A DNA stretch of 5,722 nt from Desulfobacterales bacterium (GTDB taxonomy: Bacteria; Desulfobacterota; Desulfobacteria; Desulfobacterales; Desulfosalsimonadaceae): positions 1 to 5,722 of the forward strand of contig SLIE01000449.1 of the NCBI GenBank assembly GCA_007135795.1, read 5' to 3'. The translations under genes and the position numbers were made by a program. Under the pieces are notes generated by a model. The model searched no databases. It worked only from the letters and a program-made list of their open reading frames with translations, and was not told the origin of the DNA. Positions within the stretch are counted from its first letter, which is position 1; every line of letters begins with the position of its first letter. This document shows, in pieces, positions 1 to 5,722 of this stretch.

Positions 1-30
1 ACGTAAAAAAATAGACATAACCAAACGAAA

Positions 31-39
31 AAAGGAAAG
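31..39 (+). promoter_or_regulatory. Ribosome binding site of the kinase gene
   Basis: The A-rich leader contains AAAGGAAAG, with its GGA core about eight bases before the ATG at 45. An in-frame TAA at 18-20 rules out a start further upstream, and no other start codon lies between that stop and 45, so 45 is the earliest possible start in this frame. No promoter can be called in the 44 bases available. The true transcription start, or an upstream gene of the same operon, probably lies outside the window. Confidence 0.7.
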
Positions 40-44
40 AAAAT

Positions 45-677
45 ATGCTAGGCGACGTGTTACTGATCGAAGAAAAGCACAAGAAAGCCGCGGGTGACAT
101 CAAGGATAAAATCCTGGCTGTCCGAAAACCCAAATTCATCGTGGCCATCTCGGGCGAATCCGGCTCGGGAAAATCCGAATTGGCCCACTGCCTCGGTAGG
201 GCTCTCAAAGAGGCCGGCATTTTGGCGAAAGTACTGCACAGCGACAACTATTACCACGTGCCGCCAAAACAGCGAAATGCGTTTCGACAGGCCCGCGGTG
301 CCGACAGTATCGGCCTTGACGAGTACGATTGGGATGGCATCAACAGAACCCTGGATGATTTCAAAAACTCCCGGAAGGTCGAAATGCCCTGTGTCGACCT
401 GGTTACCGAACAGGTGGACACACTGACAACAGATTTCAGCGAGATCGACCTGATGGTCTTTGACGGGCTCTATGCCATTAACTCGGAAGGGGTCGACATG
501 CGGGTATACATTGACCTGACCTACCACGAAACAAAGAAAGCCCAACTCCTGAGGGGAAAGGAGGCCGTGAACGAATGGAGAATGGCGGTCCTGGAACAGG
601 AACACCAGGTCGTCACTTCTTTGCGCGGAAAAGCCGACCTTATTGTCAACAAATCCTACCAGATCGAAACCGTCTGA
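45..677 (+). CDS. Uridine kinase-like P-loop kinase, substrate uncertain
   Basis: This 210-residue cytosolic protein has no signal peptide or membrane segment. Seen in the sequence: a Walker A loop GESGSGKS at residues 37-44, after a short helix and a beta strand (FIVAIS). SDNYY follows at 66-70, in the place where uridine kinases carry the substrate-binding D-x-YY motif. DEYDWDGI at about 92-99 resembles their D-x-D block, and LMVFDGLYA at 136-144 resembles the Walker B strand and the start of the (E/D)G loop. The length matches bacterial uridine kinase (about 210 residues). The lid of classical Udk, with the RRxxRD pattern, is not evident: around R170 the sequence reads LLRGKE and continues EWRMAVLEQE. 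The fold is therefore well supported, but uridine or cytidine phosphorylation is only one option. Another small-molecule kinase of the uridine kinase/phosphoribulokinase superfamily is equally possible. It lies 17 bases before treY and is probably co-transcribed, but nothing in the sequence links it to trehalose. Confidence 0.82.
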   Translation: MLGDVLLIEEKHKKAAGDIKDKILAVRKPKFIVAISGESGSGKSELAHCLGRALKEAGILAKVLHSDNYYHVPPKQRNAFRQARGADSIGLDEYDWDGINRTLDDFKNSRKVEMPCVDLVTEQVDTLTTDFSEIDLMVFDGLYAINSEGVDMRVYIDLTYHETKKAQLLRGKEAVNEWRMAVLEQEHQVVTSLRGKADLIVNKSYQIETV

Positions 678-694
678 AAAGGTAAGCGCGAGTC

Positions 695-3199
695 ATGAAA
701 ACTGTTCCGAAGGCCACCTACCGGCTGCAATTTCATGCCGGGTTCACGCTGGACCATGCCGCGGCTATTGCTGATTACCTGGCGGATTTGGGAATCAGCC
801 ACATCTATGCATCCCCCTATCTCCAGGCGGCCCCAGAAAGCTCGCACGGCTACGATGTCGTGGATCACACCACGGTCAACCGGGAACTGGGCGGCAACGA
901 GGGGCACGACCGGTTCTGCCGGGCACTTGCAGAAAACAATTTAGGCCAGGTGTTGGACCTGGTGCCGAATCATATGGCGATAAGCCATCCGGTGCTCAAT
1001 AAATGGTGGTGGGATGTTTTAAAGAATGGACCGGCCAGCCAGTACGAACGGTTTTTCGACATAGATCGGAATCCACCGGAAAGGCGCCTGGGCCACCGTC
1101 TTCTCCTGCCGGTTTTAGCCGACCATTACGGCAGGGAACTGGAAGCCGGAAAAATCCGGATAGCGGAATTGGCCGGTGAGCTAGTGATTGATTACAACGG
1201 CATGCTTTTTCCCCTCTCCCCGGCATCTGTTACGCTGCATGCGGAAAGCAACAAAGACAACACCGCATCGCCCGATCCCGAAAAAATCGCCCGGACCCTC
1301 AACGCCGAAACGGACGCACTTGACCGCCTTCTTCAAAACCAGCATTACCGCCTTGCGTTCTGGCGAACCGCCGCGGCGGATCTCAATTACCGGCGATTTT
1401 TCGCCATCAATGATTTAGCCGGCATACGCGTAGAGGATGAACGCGTGTTCACCGAAACCCATCAACTGGTCCTCAAATGGCTTCGCCAGGGGATCATCGA
1501 TGGACTCAGAATCGATCATCCCGATGGACTTTCCGATCCGGAAACGTACTTTATGAGACTCCGCTCGGCTTCCCCGGAAGGATGGATTATCGTGGAAAAA
1601 ATCCTTCACACCGGTGAGGATTTACCCTCCAGTTGGCCGGTTTCCGGCACCACGGGATACGATTTTTTAAACCTTGTGGCGGGGTTGTTTGTCGATCCTG
1701 CGGGCGAGGCGCCGCTGACCGATTTTTATATCCAATTCACTGGGGAAACATCCTCTTTCGAGGAAATCGTAAGGGTGTGCAAACACCGTGTCATGGACGA
1801 TCTCCTGGGGGCCGATGTCAGCCGCCTCACCGAACTGATGATCAGGATCTGTGAAAATCATCGGTTCTACAGAGATTATTCGCGATCGGAACTCCGGACC
1901 GCACTCAGAGAAATCCTTGCGGCAATGCCGGTCTATCGCACTTATGTACGCATTGACGGCCGGCTGAGGGATGCCGACCAACAGATTATCGAAACAGCGG
2001 TTGGTTCCGCCGGAAAACGGCACCCGGAAATTGACCCGGCACTTTTCACATTTATCCAGGATTTGCTGTGCCGCCGGTATCAAGGGAACCTGGAACATGA
2101 ATTTATCCTTCGCTTTCAGCAGTTAAGCGGCCCGGTCACCGCAAAAGGGATCGAGGACACCGCCTTTTACCGCTATCACCGGCTTTCATGTTTAAACGAG
2201 GTCGGCGGGGATCCCGGAACGATGGGTATTTCAACAGCCCGTTTTCACAACAGTATGCTGGAGCGATCAACCCGTTACCCCCGGACCATGCTTGCCACCG
2301 GCACCCATGACACCAAACGAAGCGAGGACGTACGCGCCCGCATGGCCCTGCTTTCGGAAATACCGCTGCAATGGACAGAGGCGGTCCGCACGTGGTCGAA
2401 GCGAAATTCGGTTTATCGCCGCAATGGCCTGCCGGATAAAAACATGGAATACCTCCTCTACCAGACCCTCGTAGGGGCCTGGCCCATTGATGCATCGCGG
2501 ACCTGGGCCTTCATGGAAAAAGCGGCGCGTGAAGCCAGGGTCCACACAAACTGGGAACAACCAGATCCGCATTATGAAAAAGCCCTCCACGCCTTTGTTA
2601 CAAGCGTGTTGGAGGACAGCATCTTTGTGACGGATCTATCAGCCTTCGTAATCCCTTTGATCACCCCCGGCCGAATCAATTCCCTTTCCCAGACATTGAT
2701 CAAATTAACCTCCCCGGGCGTACCGGATATCTACCAGGGAACCGAGTTGTGGGACATGAGCCTGGTCGACCCGGACAACCGCAGACCTGTTGATTACACC
2801 GTTCGGCGGGAGCTTTTGAAATCCCTTGATAACATGACGCCGGAAGCGGTCATCGCGGAAATGGAAAAAGGGCTGCCCAAATTGTATCTGACCCGACAAA
2901 CACTTTGGTTGCGAAGAAATCATCCGGGAATATTCTCCCCTTCGTCCGGATACCGTCCACTTCCGGCCAAAGGCGTCGAAAAGAAACATGTTGTGGCGTA
3001 TATGCGGGGAGAGCAGGCCGTGGTGGTCGTACCGCGACTGATCATGGGATTTTCCCGGGACTGGCACGATACACGAATCGATTTGCCCAATGGACTCTGG
3101 CTGAACCTGTTTACCCATGAAACGGTAACCGGTCCGCAAGTGATGATCGCTGATTTACTGGCACGATTTCCGGTAGGACTGCTGATAAAGGAGGAATAA
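695..3199 (+). CDS. treY: Maltooligosyltrehalose synthase (TreY)
   Basis: TreY (EC 5.4.99.15) is a cytosolic GH13 enzyme. It isomerises the reducing-end alpha-1,4 bond of a maltooligosaccharide to alpha-1,1, giving maltooligosyltrehalose. The protein has 834 residues, within the usual range for the family (about 720-950). The N terminus carries the TreY hallmark TYRLQF (8-13) and SHGYDVVD (50-57). The four GH13 regions are all present: DLVPNH (88-93), GLRIDHPDGL (270-279, nucleophile D274), WIIVEK with the acid/base E301, and GTHDTKRSED with H538 and D539. SPGVPDIYQGTE (673-684) is a further family signature before the C-terminal domain. No frameshift or missing catalytic residue is seen, so the enzyme should be active. 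The start at 695 directly precedes the conserved first strand. Its ribosome binding site is modest: AAAAGG at 677-682, twelve bases upstream. It is followed immediately by treZ, its pathway partner. Confidence 0.97.
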   Translation: MKTVPKATYRLQFHAGFTLDHAAAIADYLADLGISHIYASPYLQAAPESSHGYDVVDHTTVNRELGGNEGHDRFCRALAENNLGQVLDLVPNHMAISHPVLNKWWWDVLKNGPASQYERFFDIDRNPPERRLGHRLLLPVLADHYGRELEAGKIRIAELAGELVIDYNGMLFPLSPASVTLHAESNKDNTASPDPEKIARTLNAETDALDRLLQNQHYRLAFWRTAAADLNYRRFFAINDLAGIRVEDERVFTETHQLVLKWLRQGIIDGLRIDHPDGLSDPETYFMRLRSASPEGWIIVEKILHTGEDLPSSWPVSGTTGYDFLNLVAGLFVDPAGEAPLTDFYIQFTGETSSFEEIVRVCKHRVMDDLLGADVSRLTELMIRICENHRFYRDYSRSELRTALREILAAMPVYRTYVRIDGRLRDADQQIIETAVGSAGKRHPEIDPALFTFIQDLLCRRYQGNLEHEFILRFQQLSGPVTAKGIEDTAFYRYHRLSCLNEVGGDPGTMGISTARFHNSMLERSTRYPRTMLATGTHDTKRSEDVRARMALLSEIPLQWTEAVRTWSKRNSVYRRNGLPDKNMEYLLYQTLVGAWPIDASRTWAFMEKAAREARVHTNWEQPDPHYEKALHAFVTSVLEDSIFVTDLSAFVIPLITPGRINSLSQTLIKLTSPGVPDIYQGTELWDMSLVDPDNRRPVDYTVRRELLKSLDNMTPEAVIAEMEKGLPKLYLTRQTLWLRRNHPGIFSPSSGYRPLPAKGVEKKHVVAYMRGEQAVVVVPRLIMGFSRDWHDTRIDLPNGLWLNLFTHETVTGPQVMIADLLARFPVGLLIKEE
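3187..3194 (+). promoter_or_regulatory. Strong ribosome binding site of treZ inside treY
   Basis: AAAGGAGG is a near-perfect Shine-Dalgarno sequence lying within the last codons of treY, four bases before the treZ ATG at 3199. The treY stop TAA (3197-3199) and the treZ start ATG (3199-3201) share one base. This arrangement fixes the treZ start and suggests translational coupling with independent reinitiation. It is clearly stronger than the site before treY. Confidence 0.85.
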
Positions 3200-4956
3200 T
3201 GAACCACCTGGAAGTCTGGGCGCCATATGCGGATACGGTGGCGGCCCGGATCAAGGACCGCACACACCCCCTGAAAGCATCAACCGGCGGGTGGTGGCAT
3301 CTTTCGGAACCGGTTGCCGCCAATGAAGATTACGCCTTTATCATCAATGACGGGAAACCATTACCGGATCCACGATCCGCACAATTGCCCTACGGGGTTC
3401 ACGGACCGTCGCGACAGGTGGATCACTCCGCCTTTACATGGCATGACGGGGGATGGCGGGCCCCGCCGCTTTCGTCCGCCATTATCTATGAGCTGCACGT
3501 GGGGACCTTCTCAAAAGAGGGGACGTTTGACGGCGTCATCCGGCACCTCGATTATTTGTGTGATCTGGGAATTACGCACGTGGAATTAATGCCGGTGAAC
3601 ACCTTCTCCGGCAACCGGGGGTGGGGGTATGACGGTGTCGGTTTGTACGCGCCGCAGGAAACCTATGGCGGCCCGGACGGTCTCAAACGATTGGTCGACA
3701 CCTGTCATGGCAAGGGACTCTCGGTAATATTGGATGTGGTGTACAACCACCTGGGCCCCGAAGGGAATTACCTGAACCATTTTGGCCCCTATTTTACCGA
3801 TCATTACTCTTCTCCCTGGGGGGAGGCTGTCAACCTGGATGGCTCCGGCAGCTTTGAAGTCCGTCGTTTTTTTGTGGAAAATGCCCTGATGTGGCTGAGA
3901 GACTATCACATTGACGGCCTGCGCATCGATGCGGTGCATACCCTGGTAGACATGTCGGCCATTCATTTCCTGGAAGAGCTGGCGGAAGCGGTAAAACGGC
4001 TGGAAGCCGAAACCGGTCGTCACCTGGTGGTCATCGCGGAAAGCGATCTGAACAACCCCCGTGTGGTCACCCCCGTAGCAGCCGGCGGGTACGGGATGGA
4101 TGCCCAATGGAGCGATGACTTTCACCATGCCCTGCATGCATTGCTGACCGGTGAGAAAGCGGGGTATTACAGTGACTTTGGAAAAATAGAAGACCTGGCC
4201 CGCGCGCTTACGCGGGTTTTTGTCTACGATGGCCGGTATTCCAGCTACAGGCACCGAAACCATGGCCGGCCCGTGGAAGGACTGCCCGGAACCTGTTTCC
4301 TGGGATATATTCAAACCCATGACCAGGTAGGAAACCGGGCAAAGGGAGATCGCATCTCCCAACTGGTGCAACCGGAAAAACTGAAAATAGGCGCCGCCAT
4401 TGTTCTTTTTTCGCCATTTGTTCCGATGCTGTTCCAGGGTGAAGAATGGGGGGCTGCCACCCCTTTTTGCTACTTCAGCGGTCATGAGGACAAAGACCTG
4501 GGCGAGGCGGTTCGGAAAGGCCGGCTGGGAGAATTTGCCGGTTTTGGATGGGATCCCGCGGAAATACCTGATCCGCAGGCACTTGAAACCTACACGCAAT
4601 CGATCCTGGACTGGGACGAACGGGAAAATGAACCCCACCGCTCACTCCTTGACTGGTACCGCCGGTTAATAGCCCTTCGCAAAAAATCGATCGACCTGAA
4701 AGACGGCCGAATGAACCGGATCACGGTAACGCATGACGAAAATAACCAATGGCTCGTAATCTCGCGGGGAACCCTTCTGCTGGCCTGCAACCTGAATGAC
4801 AAAAAACAGATGATACCGATACCTGCGAAGAAACAGGCAACATCCGTGCTCCTATCGACCAACAATGTGGAAATTGTAAAAGACGCTGTGATTTTGCCGC
4901 CATTTACCGCGGCGATCATGCTTATGCGTCAGTCGGAAGAATCTAATGATCATTAA
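3199..4956 (+). CDS. treZ: Maltooligosyltrehalose trehalohydrolase (TreZ)
   Basis: TreZ (EC 3.2.1.141) hydrolyses the alpha-1,4 bond next to the trehalose end of maltooligosyltrehalose, releasing trehalose. The protein has 585 residues, the normal length for the family. An N-terminal beta-sandwich of the CBM48/E-set type spans about 1-90, starting LEVWAPYA. The GH13 barrel follows from about residue 95 (IIYELHVGTFS). Catalytic regions: DVVYNH (179-184), GLRIDAVH (240-247, nucleophile D244), VIAESDLNNPR with acid/base E281, and THDQVGNR with D375. FQGEEWGA (412-419) is typical GH13, and HEDKDLGEAVRKGR with EFAGF (429-449) is a block characteristic of TreZ rather than of glycogen branching enzyme, the main alternative. 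A C-terminal beta domain fills about 490-585. No signal peptide is seen, so it is cytosolic. It overlaps treY by one base, and the pair forms the TreY-TreZ trehalose pathway acting on glycogen or maltodextrin. Confidence 0.97.
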   Translation: MNHLEVWAPYADTVAARIKDRTHPLKASTGGWWHLSEPVAANEDYAFIINDGKPLPDPRSAQLPYGVHGPSRQVDHSAFTWHDGGWRAPPLSSAIIYELHVGTFSKEGTFDGVIRHLDYLCDLGITHVELMPVNTFSGNRGWGYDGVGLYAPQETYGGPDGLKRLVDTCHGKGLSVILDVVYNHLGPEGNYLNHFGPYFTDHYSSPWGEAVNLDGSGSFEVRRFFVENALMWLRDYHIDGLRIDAVHTLVDMSAIHFLEELAEAVKRLEAETGRHLVVIAESDLNNPRVVTPVAAGGYGMDAQWSDDFHHALHALLTGEKAGYYSDFGKIEDLARALTRVFVYDGRYSSYRHRNHGRPVEGLPGTCFLGYIQTHDQVGNRAKGDRISQLVQPEKLKIGAAIVLFSPFVPMLFQGEEWGAATPFCYFSGHEDKDLGEAVRKGRLGEFAGFGWDPAEIPDPQALETYTQSILDWDERENEPHRSLLDWYRRLIALRKKSIDLKDGRMNRITVTHDENNQWLVISRGTLLLACNLNDKKQMIPIPAKKQATSVLLSTNNVEIVKDAVILPPFTAAIMLMRQSEESNDH

Positions 4957-5114
4957 AAACAAGTCTGAAAAAGAGTAAAACCACGGCCTCCGGATCAGAA
5001 TACACCTCACCCTCACCGTTTTATTGTCTGGTTTTTATCCGAACATCGAAGTTCCTTCGCAATCAAATCCTCCGGATTGTTAATATTCTATAAAACAATA
5101 AGCAGTTACCAACC

Positions 5115-5126
5115 TTTATCGATAAA
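5115..5126. repeat. 12-bp perfect palindrome TTTATCGATAAA
   Basis: TTTATCGATAAA equals its own reverse complement. It lies 14 bases to the left of the large dyad and shares the core TTATCGA/TCGATAA with it. It could be a protein-binding site or part of the folded terminator region. It is short, and in AT-rich DNA it may be chance. Confidence 0.45.
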
Positions 5127-5140
5127 CGTGTTTTTGGTTA

Positions 5141-5179
5141 AAAACCTGTCGATAACTACGGTAGTTATCGACAGGTTTT
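5141..5179. terminator. 39-bp perfect dyad, probable bidirectional terminator
   Basis: The left arm at 5141-5159 (AAAACCTGTCGATAACTAC) is matched without a mismatch by its reverse complement at 5161-5179, around a single central G at 5160. As RNA this gives an 18-bp stem with a CGG loop. Each strand has A residues at the base of the 5' arm and T residues at the end of the 3' arm: TTTT on the plus strand, and five T on the minus strand. It lies about 185 bases after the treZ stop and 205 bases after the oxidoreductase stop, so it could end transcription from both convergent genes. The stem is less GC-rich, and further from both genes, than a textbook terminator, so an operator or a structured 3' end is an alternative. 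Confidence 0.6.
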
Positions 5180-5264
5180 CAATCCATGTAAATAAATGCC
5201 ACGTTTTAAGATAAGTTTTACATACGATGATTGATACTTTATTTTAAATATTAATTTTTAAATA

Positions 5265-5283
5265 AATAACTTATATAGTTATT
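5265..5283. repeat. Inverted repeat AATAACT-N5-AGTTATT
   Basis: Seven-base arms at 5265-5271 and 5277-5283 flank the spacer TATAT. The inner six bases of each arm (ATAACT and AGTTAT) and the five-base spacing are the same as in the centre of the large dyad at 5152-5168. This looks like a second copy of a symmetric binding site. It lies in the most AT-rich part of the spacer, so chance cannot be excluded. Confidence 0.4.
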
Positions 5284-5383
5284 CCAATTATTGACATCCC
5301 TTAATTTAATAATTAACTAGTATTTCTAATATTAATAATGAATAATTATACCGATAACAATAAACTTGTTTTCGTTATTTCAA

Positions 5384-5722
5384 TCAGTCGAGCCTGGCCC
5401 CTTGACGGGCAAGTTCGTCCTGTACTTCTTTCGGGCGGACGGAACGGGGCGGTTTGGACTGCATGGCGGAAATGGCGGCGCATATTCCTGCCGCCTGACC
5501 GGTGGCCATGGCAATCGGCATTACCCGGTACGAGGAATGGGCCACATGCGTTCCTGAGATGCAGCGGCCACCCAGAACAAGGTTGTCAATGCCGACCGGC
5601 AGGAGGCATCTGAGGGGGATGTCGTAAGATTCGCCCGAGGGGAGTTTCCTGAGCGTCGTCCCCTTTCCCGAAGGGTTGTGAATATCGACCGGATAGGTGC
5701 CCCGGGCTATCACGTCCGGAAA
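5384..5722 (-). CDS. FAD-dependent oxidoreductase, C-terminal part (cut by window edge)
   Basis: The frame is open from the right edge of the window to a TGA at 5384-5386 and gives 112 residues, the C-terminal end of a larger protein. A GTG at 5713 lies inside the frame and is not the true start: the frame continues through F-P-D to the edge. Seen: VDIHNPSGKGT, then YDIPLRCLLP, IDNLVLGGRCISGTH and YRVMPIAMATGQAAG. These match the closing FAD-binding part of the FAD_oxidored family (Pfam PF12831 type), where the GGR strand and the GQAAG helix complete the FAD site. Members are flavoproteins, mostly of unknown substrate. The rest of the gene, with the N-terminal GxGxxG dinucleotide fold and any signal peptide, lies outside the window, so neither substrate nor location can be given. 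It converges on treZ and is probably a separate transcription unit. Confidence 0.9.
   Translation of the reverse strand, partial: FPDVIARGTYPVDIHNPSGKGTTLRKLPSGESYDIPLRCLLPVGIDNLVLGGRCISGTHVAHSSYRVMPIAMATGQAAGICAAISAMQSKPPRSVRPKEVQDELARQGARLD

Larger units (their letters stand above)
4957..5383. other. Convergent intergenic spacer, AT-rich in its right half
   Basis: These 427 bases separate the 3' ends of treZ and of the oxidoreductase gene. No convincing protein gene was found: the only ATG reading frame of note (from 5338) runs antisense into the oxidoreductase, and the others stop within a few codons. The left part (4957-5080) has ordinary composition and a 9-base direct repeat, CCTCCGGAT, at 4987-4995 and 5069-5077. 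From about 5081 the DNA becomes AT-rich; 5221-5340 holds only 19 G or C in 120 bases by my count. The inverted repeats in this part are listed separately. No tRNA or rRNA was recognised. Confidence 0.75.

Noticed and set aside
60..605. A 181-codon minus-strand open frame opposite the kinase gene
   Set aside because: It is antisense to a clearly recognised P-loop kinase and has no family motif of its own.
3586..4638. A 350-codon open frame on the minus strand inside treZ
   Set aside because: It lies wholly antisense to a gene with complete TreZ motifs, and its translation shows no recognisable domain. Long antisense frames are common opposite GC-biased genes.
5047..5059. Small hairpin CGAAG-TTC-CTTCG after treZ as a terminator
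   Set aside because: The stem is only five base pairs and no T tract follows it.
4987..5077. Two copies of CCTCCGGAT, 82 bases apart, as possible attachment sites or repeat ends
   Set aside because: Nine bases is short, no integrase or transposase gene is present, and nothing between the copies looks like an inserted element.
5147..5174. DnaA-box-like words TTATCGACA and its complement in the large dyad, in an AT-rich region, suggesting a replication origin
   Set aside because: Each differs from TTATCCACA at the important sixth position, there are only two, they are simply the two arms of the palindrome, and no origin-linked gene is nearby.
5291..5318. A TTGACA word followed 16 bases later by TTAACT, a possible rightward promoter
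   Set aside because: The -10 match is only three of six, in DNA where such matches are frequent, and it would drive only antisense transcription into the oxidoreductase gene.
5338..5613. A 91-codon plus-strand open frame beginning in the AT-rich spacer
   Set aside because: No ribosome binding site precedes its ATG, and most of it is antisense to the conserved FAD-binding tail encoded on the minus strand.

Overview
The window reads as a bacterial chromosomal segment with roughly 50-55% G+C coding DNA and tightly packed genes, and a trehalose-synthesis gene pair at its centre. Gene style and operon packing would fit a Gram-negative such as a Desulfobacterota (deltaproteobacterial) species, but that placement is an impression from the protein sequences and could not be tested.

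Layout, left to right. Positions 1-44 are an A-rich leader with a ribosome binding site. Positions 45-677 (+) encode a 210-residue P-loop kinase of the uridine kinase/phosphoribulokinase type. After 17 bases comes treY (695-3199, +), maltooligosyltrehalose synthase. Its stop codon overlaps by one base the start of treZ (3199-4956, +), maltooligosyltrehalose trehalohydrolase. These three genes look like one transcription unit. Positions 4957-5383 are noncoding and become very AT-rich (19 G/C in 120 bases at 5221-5340). This stretch carries a perfect 39-bp dyad and smaller inverted repeats. From the right edge, on the minus strand, the C-terminal 112 residues of an FAD-dependent oxidoreductase run to a stop at 5384, so treZ and this gene converge on the AT-rich spacer.

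How the genes work together. TreY turns the reducing-end alpha-1,4 link of a maltodextrin into an alpha-1,1 link. TreZ then cuts the adjacent alpha-1,4 bond and releases free trehalose and a shortened dextrin. Both enzymes show complete GH13 catalytic residues and appear functional. The usual third partner, a glycogen debranching enzyme (TreX/GlgX), is not in the window. The role of the kinase beside this pathway is unknown. No new system is evident in the coding part. The least explained DNA is the spacer, where two dyads share the same half-sites and spacing (ATAACT-N5-AGTTAT).
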